The notes under the pieces are model-generated. The model was not told the DNA's origin and did no database searches. It saw only the letters and a list, made by a program, of their open reading frames with translations. The position numbers were made by a program, and so were the translations under genes. A stretch of DNA of 64,000 nucleotides, taken from Megalonaias nervosa (Eukaryota > Mollusca > Bivalvia > Unionida > Unionidae). The stretch covers positions 35,307 to 99,306 of the forward strand of contig JAECUM010017531.1 in assembly GCA_016617855.1 (NCBI GenBank). The letters run 5' to 3'. Below, one piece after another: positions 43,003 to 55,747 of this stretch. Each line of letters begins with the position of its first letter. Position 1 is the first letter of the stretch.

Positions 43003-43914
43003 AGAAGGCAAAATTGATGGCAAGCCATGTACATAGATCCCAAGAGAATAGATGTCTGTTACTATTATTAAGAATCCCGCATGTCAGCATGCATAGTGAA
43101 GTTGCTGAAAACCAGTTAGTTGTGAGCCCCTCTTTAAGCAGAAGGTGAGCAAGAATTCAGTCTCATGAGCAATATCAAGATTATAAAGCTGAGAGAAAAT
43201 GTTCAAAGCAAGTCTGACTTCAAATGCTTATAAACTTTAACTCTCCTGATCCAGTCAGTATGGACATTGATGGAGTGATTGTAGCCTCACATCAGGACCT
43301 AGAGAAAAACATTTCTTTAAGTAAAATTAAATCAGACTGTCAGTAAGCAGAGACAAAAAAAGGTGGTTTGAAAACACTGCATAGATTATACTGGTACTGA
43401 GTACTGGTTTGCATCTATACCTGGACAAAACACTTTTTTAATAAAATAAATTAAAATTAAATCAAAATTGTGTAAAATAGCATCACACAACATTTTTTCT
43501 TAAGTACAATATTCTGAGGCAAATAAACACACACAAAAAAAATTTAAAGCATTTTATATTTCTTTTTATTTTAAGAATAGTAATTTCAATGTTGAGTGAA
43601 AATAATAATGTTAAAAAAAGAACATTTTTTATTCCTTTGTGGCATGTGGAATTGGAGATGGGGCAAGTGATTTTTTAAAAAATCTATTAACATTGGGCCT
43701 CTGTCTGATAAAAAAATTCTTTGAATGCTGATCCCTATCAGAGACCATACTATATTCCAATCCACATTTTACTGTTTCTATAAATCTATACATCCATATT
43801 TTCTTCAAGTACTTTGTGCTAAAACTACAATTACAGACTCAATCAATAAATAAAAATCATGCACAGTACACTTGTTTATTTGCTATGCATATTTAAGCAT
43901 CAGCAGATTTGATC
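43003..43914. other. Caspase intron, no gene recognised
   Basis: Holds the isolated 50-base segment at 43,381-43,431 shared with 42,281. Nothing else stands out. Confidence 0.4.
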
Positions 43915-46600
43915 ATCAGAGGTTGCTGGGGCACCACATATGACTTCACAACCAATTCTCTCCATCTTTCCCTGTTCTCTACTGCCCTTGAGGAATCTCC
44001 AAACCCCATACCTTTTGACTATTACATATTGTCTTCCCACCTTTTTGTGTCTGCCTCTTCTTCTGCACCCTCACACTGTGCCTTGCAAGATTGTTTTTGC
44101 CAGTCCAGATGATCTTGAGACATGACCATACCACATCAGTCTGTATTTTTTCACAGTAGTCAAGAGGTCTTCAAAGGGTCCGATGGCTTGATGGATCCTG
44201 TTGTGGACTGCTTTGTTGGTTACATAGTCCATGCATGTGATGCCCAAGATCTTGCGGTAGCATCTCATTTCGAAGGTTTGAATCCTGCTTTATAGATCTG
44301 ATGTAAGAGTCCATGTTTCACGAGCATACAGAAAAATGAATGTGACAATAAAGCGAATCAGCTTTATTTTAGAACCAAGAGCAATGCTGGTGTCCTTCCA
44401 TATTAGTCTCAGCCTTGCTATTGCTGCTGTTGTCTGGGCAATCTGGCAAAGTAGTTCTAGTTAGAGCCATCATCTGTGATAATTTATTCCAAATACTTGA
44501 AGCTTGTGACAGTTTCCAGCTTCTGTCCACTGACTTTTATTTCTGCACATATGCCATTGGTGTTGTTTGTCATCAGTTTGGTTTTTTCAGCACTAATATC
44601 CATACTGTATGCTGTGGAGGTTGTGTCAAGGCACTCAACCAAGTCAGCCAGTTCTTTTCAATCTCCTTGCTAATCCATCAATATCATCTGTGATGCAAAG
44701 GCTGGTGATTGTTATTCCTCTGATGCTGGCAGTGCCCTCATGGTCTTGCAAGCATCCTCCATGATCCTTTCCAGGAAAATGTTGAAGATTGTAGGTGACA
44801 GTATACATCCCTGTTTGACTCCAACTGTTGTTCAGAACCAATCTTTTTGGCTACCATTGATGAGGACAGCACTGGTGGCTTTGTCATAGAAGTGCTCAAC
44901 AACCTGCACCAGGTTTGAGCTGATGTTGTACTTCTTCATAGTTGCCCATAAGGCTGCATGCCATACCCTGTCAAAAACCTTCTTGAAATCTATAAAGGCA
45001 TGGTAGAGACTGTGCTGATGCTGAAAGTATTTCTCACAAAGGAGTCTGAGATTAAAGATTTGTTCTGTGGTGCTCTTTCCTGCTCAGAAGCCTGCCAGCT
45101 CTTCAGCAATAATTTTCTCTGCTTGAGACTTTAGTCTGTTGAGAATTATCTTCAGCATGACTTTGCTCAGGTGGCTGATCAGGCTGATGGTTCTCTGGTT
45201 TTGGTATAGCTGTAGGTTTCCTTTCTTGGAGAGCACGATCACCAAAAACTGCATCCATATGGTGGGCCATTCTCCTGTCTGCCATATCTTGTTGCAGATT
45301 GTTCGTAGAACTGTGACTATCTTTTCTCCTCCTGCTTGAATGAGCGATGCTGGTATGTTGTCAAAACTAGCTGACTTTCCTTTCTTTAGTGACCTTACTG
45401 CAGTCTCTCCTTTCTCGCGAAGGATGTGGTTGTCATCAATTTCTTCTGCCTGAGGGTCGTTCAATATGTTGGATCTCTTTGGGTCTTATGATTGTACAAT
45501 TCTGTGCAGTGTTCTGTCCATCACTTGAGGATCTCTTGATCTTCTGCAAGGCATTTTCCTGATTTGTCTTGGATGGTGGTAGTTTTCCCTTGTTTCATGG
45601 TTGTGAGATCTTTCACCAGTTGATATACCTTCTTGTTGTTGTTTCTGCTCAGACTGGATTGTCCTCCTATCTAACACTCCTTTGCCTTTCTCATGCTTTT
45701 CCTGATCATGTTGTTTATCACTCTGTAAGTTCTAGCTCCCTCATGATTTCTTTTACCCTTTTTCAATTCTCTAATTTTGTCGCATAGTTCAAGGACATCT
45801 GTTGTGACCCGAGGTTTCTTTGTTCAACGATGTTTACCAATAATCTCACTGGCTGTGAGAATATGGTTGTTAAGGACTCTCAGTTGATGTCTTGGTTGCC
45901 AGGGTTATCAGAGGTGCAAATGTACCACTTATAACTGCTTGGAAGGCTTCTGCGACATTTGAATCTTTCAATTTTTCAAGGTCAAACCTGATGCTTGGTT
46001 GGTTAGACCTTTTGATCATTTTCAGGTGGAGGTGAAACATTGTCATTAGTAAATCATGATCATTTCCAATATCTGCTGCTGGGAAACTTCGTGTTCTGGT
46101 GATATTCAATCCTGTGCTGAATCATCTTTTCACCAAGATGTAGTCAATTGGGTTGTGATGTTGTCCATGTGCCAGGTCCAACTTCTAGATGCTCTGTAGG
46201 GGCTGAATGTGTTGGCTTGCACAAGATCATTGTAGGTGGCACACTCCAAGAACCTGAGTCCTCTTTCATTTGTTTCTGTATTGCAGAAGGGTCCACAAGT
46301 GCTTTGCCCGTTTGTCTGTGAGTCGATTCCCACCTTTGCATTCCAATCTCCTTTTACAAACAAAATGTCCTTCTTGGGTGAATTGTCAATAACATCTTAC
46401 AGTTTATCACAGAAATTCTCCAGTTCATTGTTATAGTAGTCAGATGTGGGTGCATAGGCCTGTATGATTGTGATGTTGAAGGGAGTCACCCTCAGGTGGA
46501 TGGTAACAAGCCTGCTTGAGACTGGGCAACAACCCATCATTCTCTTCACAATGCCCTTGTGGACAAGAAATCCAATGCCATGATTGTGTTTGTCCCCCTT
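43915..46600 (-). pseudogene. RTE-like LINE, 5'-truncated and decayed (endonuclease + reverse transcriptase)
   Basis: Read from 46,600 downward. The AP-type endonuclease appears as HNHGIGFLVHKG, then IIQAYAPTSDYY, GDWNAKVG near 46,350, NERGLRFLE and NDHDLL near 46,050. Reverse transcriptase follows with SLKKGKSASFDNIPASLI near 45,380, RTISLISHLSKVMLKIILNR near 45,180, and the catalytic box as ITDDIDGLA near 44,680. The C-terminal MRCYRKILGI and WYGHVSRSSGLAKTILQGTV are near 44,270-44,070. Many stops and frameshifts, and the loss of the first part of the endonuclease, make it inactive. It lies in a caspase intron in the same orientation. The clade call (RTE/BovB type) is from recognition. Confidence 0.85.
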
Positions 46601-46725
46601 TCACTCAGTCTACACATTTTGCAGCTGTTGCATATACACACCTTTACTATCTTAGTCTACACAATTTGCAGCTGTTGCAAATACACACCAATAATATCTC
46701 AGTTTAAACATTTTGCAGCTGTTGA
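46601..46725. repeat. About 46-bp tandem repeat
   Basis: Two and a half units around tttgcagctgttgcaaatac, abutting the LINE's truncated 5' end. Confidence 0.75.
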
Positions 46726-46944
46726 TCAAAGTGCAGACTACTCTCCTTACCATAATATTACATGTTTCAAAATATAACAGGACAGAATTGTCTATATCCC
46801 TACCACACCTATATATTCAAACTAAATACAGCCCAAAATTCTTCACAGAAGGCTCCTCTGTGCCACTAGTCTGATATTTGTTTTCATATGATCTTTCAGA
46901 TGGTTTTTAACTCTAACGGTCATAGATCAGATCAGCTTATGCAT

Positions 46945-47060
46945 AACTGCCATATTCCCTGGCAGTGATGGGGAGTTCTGAGATTCAAAAACTGTGTTTT
47001 GAGGTCCCAATGGGGATCAGCGCATGTGACTAAAAAAAGCCACATCTTCCAATTAGAATA
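46945..47060. repeat. Dispersed host repeat, copy 2
   Basis: Matches 11,620-11,755 (tgttttgaggtcccaa and following). Confidence 0.5.
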
Positions 47061-48779
47061 AGCTATATTTTCACATAAACTCATATAAAATGACTGGAAA
47101 TTCAAATCAAAATTAAATAAAATAACTTGTCTGCTTTCTTTAAAGCATTTAATTCAATTACAAAGACAAATAGTTGGTAGACCTAGCATTGCCAAATATC
47201 ATCACCATACACATAATCAATACCACACTAACATTAGATAAAAACATATTTCACCACATTTCTGTTTTTAAAATCCATTTGATGGCAAACTATAGGCTTA
47301 ATTAGATGTAGTCTTTGCTGCTCTCAATAGTTCGTTGGGGGGGAGGGGGTTGTTTGAAAGTAATGCAAGTGTCATTTGTGTTCATCTTTGCATTCATTAG
47401 AGACGGAATAGTACCACTGTTCAAACTTCCCTCATGGATTCTCTTACCAAATCCTGGTCAGAACTGAGTTGTTCCTGCTGAATTTTGATCTAAACATTTC
47501 AGAGTGTGGATGGGTGGTCTGTGTGTGCAGGCATCATTTTGTCAAACTTAATGGGAGCCTTACAGGTATTACAACATTAATAATTGCCTGACCATTATGG
47601 TTGTTAACACAATTTCTTTATCAAGACAAATCAGTGGTGTAAAACATGAGTGTGTCATTATTGTTGTCTTTCAATTGATCTATTTCATGGCTAAACTCAT
47701 CCTGAAAAGCATCGGTCAATTAGCAGTTATCATTTTAACAAGGTTAAGAATATGAATAATACACAGAACTAATATGACTGTTCAATTCAACGTGATGAAT
47801 ATGTTCTGGTTTGTACTGATATTACATACAGGTGGTTCTATTATGTCAACAAATGTCATATACTTCATAAGGACTAATGTCAATACAGTGTTTGCAGTAT
47901 GTGCAAAGAATGAAATGCTCTCTCCTGCCACTGACTGTACTTCACAAAGTCAAACTCCGTCAACCAAGAGTTCTGAAATTTAGTCATATTGGGCTTTGCT
48001 GGCTTCCCTTATAGCTCATTGTTTCCTGAATCACAGCAAATATGTTTGGACATTTTGTCTTCAAAAAATTAATCACACTTGAACATTTGCAACTACTGAA
48101 TTATCGGGTTTTACGTGTTTGATATATGGAGTAAAATCTGACAACAAAGAAACGTTCTGCTGTTCACAAACTTTCCAATAATCTTTAATAAGGATGTCTT
48201 AAACATTCTTATTCAAGGTAATAATGTTTAGTAACTTTTGTTCTTCAATACACATCTTTTTGATTTACCTAAAACTTGAAACAAAGTGGGTTGTTCCACT
48301 TTGTAAAATTTTTCTATGCAAATTAGCCTAATGGGCTCACCCACAGAAGTCCTCAAAGGATTTAACACATCACACTAGCTATTGTCAGTCAATTGAGTAA
48401 TATGTGAAATGGTGGTTATTTATACTTTACGAACTTGCTTTTAGTTGCCTGTTGACAATCAGCCGAATAAACTACCCCAAAGATAGTTTTACACGAGCTC
48501 TAATCAGAACTGTTTACTGTTTATATATACTACATGATAAGGGTATACACTCAGGTGGTGGATTCCCCCTCCCCCCAAAGATTACTGAAAATGGTGTCTT
48601 TCAAAACACAACCATGTCAGGTCCTTGTGAATAAAAACTTGTGTTTTTAGCATGCCACATCGTGTTATGGTGCGTATGTTATAGGATGGTGTGTTATCTG
48701 TCATGTGTCCATTAACACAAATTTGTCATCACTACTTGTCTGAAACCTTTCTGAGGACTGCCATGAAACTTTATATACA
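47061..48779. other. Caspase intron, no gene recognised
   Basis: Contains a short G-run (47,335-47,348). The ORFs at 47,774 and 48,404 resemble nothing known. Confidence 0.4.
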
Positions 48780-49160
48780 AATTCATCCTGTGGTCTAGTT
48801 GCTCTCAAATGAAAATGGTGCAGCTTGGGCATCCAAAATGACTGCCACAGTGGCCATCTTGAAAATATTGTTATTGCAGATCTTCATGAACAAGTGGTCA
48901 TCTCAACTTCTTATAATGTATAGCTGGACATAAACAAAAATGGTGCCAATCCAATGTCCAATATGGTCATTACTGTGGCCATTTTTTAAATCTTGTGGTT
49001 AATCCTCCTGAATGTGAGCATGTGGATTTTCACCAAAAAAATTCATATGATGTCTAGTTAATCTTATATTAAATTGGTACCAATCTGATGACAAATATGG
49101 CTGCCAATATGGCCATCTTGAAAAAGTTTGGAAACTGTTCTTTATGGTTGCTATATGCAA
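48780..49160. repeat. Repeat of about 120 bp with 'ggccatcttgaaa'
   Basis: Three diverged units, each with 'aatggtgc(c)...ccaaaatgactgccacagtggccat'. This repeat style is widespread in molluscs. Related units lie at 23.2 and 52.8 kb. Confidence 0.6.
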
Positions 49161-50045
49161 TTTTCTGCCTTCATATGATCATGTGACTGACACTGTGCCA
49201 TGTAAAAGTCAATATCCTAATATTCAAACAGCTGATTTCTAATGTAAAAGAGTTATTTTTCTCACAATTGTTTGCAAATACCACTTGTCATACCCGCTGT
49301 CTTGGTGCTGAATTGTAGCCATTTGTACTTGGACTGGTAACAATTCTGAAAATTTACTTCATACTTTGGTTTTTTGTGAGGGCTTCATCTAACCTGGCAT
49401 CTGATGATTTTTTTTTTTAAATTATCATGAGAAACTCCATAATATCAATCAGTTTCTTCATTCTGAAATTCACTTTCCACATTCCTACCACAACTGACTT
49501 GAAGTTCACTTTCCACATTCCCGCTACCTCTGGCTTGAAGTTGAAAATAATCAGTAATTTTATTTTCCACTATAACTGATTTCACCTTCAGAAAATGGAC
49601 CAAAGTTCATGTATGCCCAAACAAAAGGAATCTGCATCAATTGTGGAACCCTTTTGGGACATACAGTCCTGTAATAAATAATTAGTGAGATTTCCAATGA
49701 TCCTAGCTGAACTTTTGTATTAGTGTACTGCTGTAGACTTTGGAATGACAGTGATATTTTTTGTTTATTATTCCGTGTATATGGGAAGCAGTAGATCGGG
49801 GAACCATCCCACCATCCCAATGACTACCTCACAATTCAGTATAAGTGCAGATTACTATAAAGGGAATAGTAGTTAACACTATCACATAGTATTATATTCT
49901 AATTCTAAACCAGTACAGAATTTAATATTGGCTACTAAGAGAGACAGAGATAGAGACAGAGCAAAAGAGAAAAGTATTTATTGTAACCATTTTCTACATG
50001 TACACATATACACACATAAAATTATACATACATACCCATACAAAC

Positions 50046-50128
<83 letters not shown>

Positions 50129-50643
50129 GTGCCTATGCACATATACATGTTGCTACTAGATTCAACATTCACTTATTACAAATTGTATACAGTAACTATT
50201 TTCTTTACTCATTTGACAATATTTACATTCTATTATCGTTTTCAATGATTATTTTCTCTTATTATCAATCTCCCAATAAAAACAGATGCATATATTAGGA
50301 GAAAAATATTACTTTAATAATTTACTGAATTAATGCATTTGCACTTGCTCTGTTTTGTAGATGTGTATATCATATAACTACTACATTTTTCCTTTCTAAT
50401 ATACCCGACAACAAAATAAATGAGGTCATAGGACAGAGGTAATTTGATCCAATAAATATCCCTAGTAACCTTAACTACTGAGGATCCCACACACAAATCA
50501 ATATTTACATAAAAGATTGGGGTCTACAGTTGCACATTAACAATTAACATGTAGTTATATACTTTTCATTTCAATAGTAAAATATACAAATGATTCAGAA
50601 AAAGCAGCTCTCATTGTGAAACCTCACTAAAAAACTGATTTAC
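49161..50643. other. Caspase intron, no gene recognised
   Basis: Apart from the CA microsatellite there is no supported feature. Confidence 0.4.
50049..50127. repeat. (CA)n microsatellite
   Basis: About 39 uninterrupted CA units. Confidence 0.95.
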
Positions 50644-50866
50644 CATCTTTAAGTGTTTGAATAATCTCCTCAGCCAATACATCACTTCTGTGCCACTCAG
50701 AAACATCAAATTTTAGGTGACTGAAAAGTTCTGTCATGTTCATTTCATCCTCAAGTGCCCCTCTCCTTTCTGGTTTCACATCCTTATTAGCAAAAATCAA
50801 TGCATATCCTCTGTGATTGTGACTGCAATCATAACAGCCTAATGTTGAAGTCATTGCTGTGAACAC
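50644..50866 (-). CDS. Caspase exon: start of the p20 domain
   Basis: The acceptor is tttgctcag (AG at 50,868-50,867), phase 0 start, 74 codons plus one base, and donor G|GTAAAT after 50,644. It encodes the first p20 strand and helix: CSHNHRGYALIFANKDV, then the substrate-pocket Arg in ERRGALEDEMNM, LFSHLKFDV and the helix VLAEEIIQTLKD. The split codon is completed by the exon at 41,256. An in-frame ATG at 50,854 could start translation, but the good acceptor just upstream suggests that one or more 5' exons (a prodomain) lie beyond 50.9 kb; I could not identify them. Confidence 0.85.
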
Positions 50867-50962
50867 CTGAGCAAACAGTAATACTGTATTGTAGGAATCT
50901 GAAAGTATTTTTTATGGACACTTAAAGAGGTTTAACCATGTTGTAAAAACAAGTGTGTAATA

Positions 50963-52625
50963 CAGTAAAACCTGTTATGAGAGACCGCCCCTTCTGCCAA
51001 CAAAAAGTGGTCTCTCAAGACAGGTGGTCTTTCATAGCAGGTTTGTTCAAAAATACGTTTCCAAGGTCCAGTTTCAGAACAGTTTCAAGAAAAATAACCA
51101 CAATCACTGTACATATATTCTATTCTTTATTAGCAGTTGTTGCTAAAATATTGTATGCATTCATCTACAAACAAAATTATATTGTAATAAAGATATATTT
51201 CTATCATTAAACATGAAATCACATTTACATTTGAAGATCACATATTTTAGCATATGAAATTGTTTCTGAATTACTCGTTTTCCTTTATAACAACCTAAAT
51301 TTGTTTTACCAATGTTTAAACCACTTTTTTGTGAGTGGTCTGCACTTTTTCACTTCTTTCAGTTACAATAATTATTTTCTCCAGCATTAAAATTTGTCTC
51401 TTTTTAGTTGGAAGTTCGTCCATTGTTATTAAAATTATTAGTGCTCAGTTGTAATATCGAACGTAAAGACGGCGGCTGTGGGAAAATATGAAAACTCTAT
51501 ACATGTGCATTGCATATCTAACAATTAATGAAATAAAAAGAAACAATTATCTCATCCAGAAACAGGACCATTTACTCAGTGATAAAAGTCAACGGCTTCA
51601 TTCAAAGATAACATACAGGGATTAACTCTATAAGCAGAGTGTGTAACCCGGTCGCACCAACTTGAATAGACGACAGCTTTGTGATTGGGATGTCATCACT
51701 TAGCATGGGGGGGAACAAACATCACAAGTCTTGAGCACTATCAATCGAATCTCGCAAATGATTCTCTTTTGCTGGTTTAATAGACAATGACCTTATTCAC
51801 CCCCCGGCAATACCGATAAAATCGAGACAAACAATATACGCGGCCACTTAGTCAACTTTGGCACTTCAACGGCATTTCATGATATGTACATTAGCCTGTT
51901 TTACGGACTGTAGCATCTATCACGGGTAGCAACAATCCTTTTTTTTAATATTCCTTTTATATTTGTCTTTGATCAGAACAATCTATACTAATCAATCGGT
52001 CGTTGTAATAATTGATTGCATAAAGGTCAATGGTGTTTGTCTGTTCTCGCGATACAGTCGTCATAGGGATGCTAGGTCCTACAACGGCCGGGAAGCAAGT
52101 TAAGTGCGGGAATAATTAGTCTGGTTCCCTGCTCTGTATGCTTTCTGCGTTCCTCACCCCTATACGAATAACGGAGAACAACACAGGAGTATACGAAGCA
52201 GGGAACCAGGCTAGGAAATAATCTACATACACTTTAGTCTGGTTTACGACAGAAACTATAAATCACTATAAGCCTAGCTAAAAAATTCAGAGATCGGTAG
52301 GCAGCCTATTGTTTAATTTTAATTTTTTGGGTTTTTTTAGTGTTTTGTTTGGTTTTTTTTTATATTTAGAACGGTATGAGCGGTCGTTTTCACAGGGATT
52401 AAATAAAGGTTGGTGGAGTTTATCCTCGTTTTTTTTGTGATGCGGTCGTTCATAGCAGTGTCGAAATGCATATTTTGCCAAGAAATCGCGGTCGCTGGTC
52501 GCGTTCAGCAGGTGGTCGCTCATAGCAGAGCGTTTATATAATAAAATCCATCCGTGCATTACGATTGTGGTCGTACATGACAGGTGGTCGCTCATAGCAG
52601 AGGTCGCTCATGACAGGTTCTACTG
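50963..52625. mobile_element. TA-flanked inverted-repeat element, 1.66 kb, Tc1/pogo-like, non-autonomous
   Basis: The left end CAGTAAAACCTGTTATGAG and right end, reverse-complemented CAGTAGAACCTGTCATGAG, are flanked by TA on both sides (50,961-50,962; 52,626-52,627). Sub-terminal 'ggtcgctcatagcag' motifs repeat at both ends (52,440-52,615 and 51,006-51,040). There is no transposase ORF; the minus ORF at 52,287 just crosses the terminal repeats. It carries a nested palindromic MITE at 52,117-52,216. Confidence 0.85.
52117..52216. mobile_element. Nested palindromic MITE, about 100 bp
   Basis: Arms tagtctggttccctgc and gcagggaaccaggcta, extended imperfectly to about 25 bp. Flanks ggaataat and ggaaataat suggest a short target duplication. 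Confidence 0.7.
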
Positions 52626-54296
52626 TACAATCAAAAGTGAATTGGAATGAGATATTTCTCAACAATGTGAAACAAACCTACTGGTAAAATGAGTAATATA
52701 AACATGGATGCATGAAAATCTTCTGGCACTTTAATAGGAACAGCCATCCCGGAAAAGTAACAATAACAGGATTGTGAAGACATCATGGTGGCTATATTGG
52801 ATGTCAGACTGACATAATTTTCTTTCTTAAATATGACCAGCTGAACACCAAAGGAAGGTTATTAGCGAAAACACCATGTCAATATAACTTTGACCTTTTA
52901 AGAACTGTAACCATAATAATATATTCAACTATGAGGCAATATTGGATTTTCAAGTGGCACCATTTTCATTTAGGACCAGTGACCTTGGGACAAATGTGTT
53001 AAATTTCATTGCAATCCTCTAAGTATTTTAGGTGAAGTTGTGATAACAAATTTGTGCTAACAGGTAGATGTATGGCAGGCATATGATGGACAACTGGCTA
53101 TCCCATAAGTTCTTCTTTTCTATGACCAGTCTGAGCTAAATATAGATTTAACTTTGTTAAAGATCTCCTCTGCTTATACTTTAACAATCTGGATGAAAAT
53201 GTTTTTGCGTTTTTTTCTGATTCTTTTTTCTTACCATGAACACTTGTGTAAAAATTATTTTAAAAGTTGATTTGTGGAACAAATATGTGAATTCTACCAC
53301 ATCACAGTCTTATTTATGTTCTTATTCCTTGATTTCTTGACATAAATAATCTGGGTAGACGTCTTACATTGTTGGGCTAAATAAACGTAAGCATGAAGAA
53401 CAACACATAAAATATAAAGATGTTAAAATTCTGTAATATGTATATAAAATTACAGATAAAGGTAATTAAAAGAAAATTCTCAAAACACAAGGCTGGGACA
53501 GATGTTCGAAAGAACTGGTATATGCATAGATGGATTCATCGGGATCGATATTCACGTACCGTAATACTAAACACTCCAAGAATGCTAATGTTATCTGTTT
53601 TCTAATTTCGTGGTGTTTCTTTTTATTTTTGTAATCATATCATTATATATATGTTTTTTAAGTGTTGTCAAATGTTGTTAAGCGCTTAGAGCTTCTAAAA
53701 ATTAGGCGCTATACAAAGTCCTCATTTTTATTATTATCAATAATATTTTGAGCACTTCATTTTACTTTACGTGTCCTCAGTAGGTGAGTATATGCTACAC
53801 AACGCACTAGGAATACATCGGGAAAAAAGGTTTCACCTAAAAATCTTCTTTCATTCGAATCAACGTTATTAACAGACCTACAGGTAAATAAAAACTAATG
53901 ACAACAGCTATTCACAGCTGTAACAGTGCTCAGAAATGTTACTGTAAATTCTCAACATAGTGTTACTTTCATTTCATGGGAACTAACGATCAGACTGGTT
54001 TTGTAATGTTGTGTAACTATTTGCTTACGTAATTTAGCTGCTGTCTTGGCGTATACCAGTCTGTCTAGGAAAAGCCCTGAAAGATATAAGATCCGTAACA
54101 GTGCTCAGTTTAAAAAGTGTTTGTATACTTTTTCATTTGGGTATATAGGGAGCTGAAAGATTCAGGATATCTTTGTTACTCTTACGGTATATTTTTTTGC
54201 ACAGAGGAACATATTGGTTTAACTCCAGTGATAATAGTTATCTGCTACTTCAAACCGCTGGGGCTCGTATCGTTGCTTGTAATTTAACTGTCAGCC
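52626..54296. other. No gene recognised; repeat units near 52.8-53.1 kb
   Basis: A 'ggatttcaagtggcaccattttcattta' class repeat occurs at 52,780-53,080. The rest is AT-rich and unassigned. Confidence 0.4.
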
Positions 54297-54557
54297 TATT
54301 CCTACAATGTAAGACATAACACATGTTGTTTTTGTTTAAGTGCTATGACCCATCATCCACCCAGAAGAAGAATATCGGGGTGATGTGTCTTACCACAGGA
54401 GTCTGCAGTTTTATCAATAAAGCACGACGAAATTTCTGACAACATGAAATCACCTTATCGGTATTATAATTTACGATAAGGTGATTTCATGTTGTCAGAA
54501 ATTTCGTCGTGCTTTATTGATAAAACTGCAGACTCCTGTGGTCTTACGTTGTAGGAC
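54297..54557. mobile_element. MITE ('tcctacaatgtaagacata' family) interrupted by a palindrome
   Basis: Outer ends tcctacaatgtaagacata and cttacgttgtagga match the copy at 31,575. A 12-bp direct repeat, taactgtcagcc, flanks it (54,285-54,296; 54,558-54,569). It is split by the insert at 54,393-54,541. Confidence 0.85.
54393..54541. mobile_element. Near-perfect palindromic foldback element inserted in the MITE
   Basis: Arms 54,392-54,460 and 54,474-54,542 are identical inverted repeats of 69 bp around a 13-base spacer. A 5-bp direct repeat TCTTA flanks it (54,388-54,392; 54,542-54,546). The uninterrupted copy at 31.6 kb has a single tctta at that place. Confidence 0.9.
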
Positions 54558-54856
54558 TAACTGTCAGCCATACATTAGTATAATATAATATTATTTTATA
54601 TGTATGGCTAATAGTTAAATTGTTAGCAATGATATGGGCCCCTGTGCTTCAAACTTCAGTAACCGGCCAAAAAAGTAAGTCTTGCTCCTGTATAGTCTGG
54701 CTTCCGTCCAGTATGAATCGTACCCCTCCTCCGATCTTCGAAATTATTTGCGTGGCACAGTTATTGTCTAGTTGATGAGTTTAATCCCTTTGAACATGCA
54801 AAATTCAACATCAAACCATGTTCTATCAGTGCAAACTTTGTTCTTTTATTTGTCAA

Positions 54857-54950
54857 TTTGGAAACACAGGCGCTTGATTCAGGGGGAAACTAATGGTAAC
54901 ACCTGGAGGTCATTAGATTTCCCCAGAATCAAGTGCTTGTGTTTGGAAAA
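54857..54950. mobile_element. Short inverted-repeat element, about 94 bp
   Basis: Arms tttggaaacacaggcgcttg... and ...caagtgcttgtgtttggaaa are imperfect inverted repeats of about 38 bp each with a short spacer. The ORF across it is incidental. Confidence 0.65.
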
Positions 54951-55480
54951 TAAAGTCGTTAAAGGTGAGTGCAAGGTTAAAGAAATGTTTTTGTGTTTTG
55001 TTTTTTTGTTGTTGTTTTTTCTTTTGTAGACTCAGAGCAGCCTAATGTACATTGCAAGGTGCATGGTGTAACATGGATGCTTGCACATGCAAAATAAAAG
55101 TCGATACATTTATACTGTATGTAATGGATTTTGCTTCAGTAACTTCCATGGATGCCATGGCAACAGATCATGGGCATTGCTCTTAATTCATGTAATTAAA
55201 GCAATACAGACATAAAACGACTGGTAATCAGTCAGCCAGTTGCATTACAACTTGACAAAGTTAAGCACTGTATCTATGTTTGCCATATAGGAGATATTAT
55301 CCAGTGTGAGGGCCTTAATGTAGATGCAAAAGCGAAAGCATCAGGGGTTTCAGCCACTCTGACCATCTTCGGCTTCCACAGTTTGATCTCATGTAACTTA
55401 ACACAGTAGCCATGGATTGGTAACCAGACATAGGTGAGGAACATGAATAATTAGTACCACCTGCCAGTCCTGATATATAG

Positions 55481-55747
55481 ATGACATCTGTGGCACAGCT
55501 TGCAAAACAAGTTGACATTGATAAGGAGTACAAAGTACAGCTGCAACAGTATCTGTGCCAACTTGGGGTTGACACCCCAGTTATACTGGGATGGAACAAG
55601 AATAAAAAGCAGGTAGACATTGGGCACCCAGAGCACCCTAAGCTAGGGGTAATTGCACTTTCACTGTCAGAAGAATGGCCAAAAGTGTCACTTATAGATG
55701 GCCATGGGCAAAATTGCTATCTCAGTGCTGATGTGGTATTTGGTTAA
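55481..55747 (+). other. Unrecognised ORF, 88 codons
   Basis: Codes for MTSVAQLAKQVDIDKEYKVQ and onward, with ordinary amino-acid composition and no low complexity, followed downstream by a 113-codon ORF (55,895-56,236) in similar style. They could be pieces of one decayed mobile-element gene. I recognise no domain in either. Confidence 0.3.
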
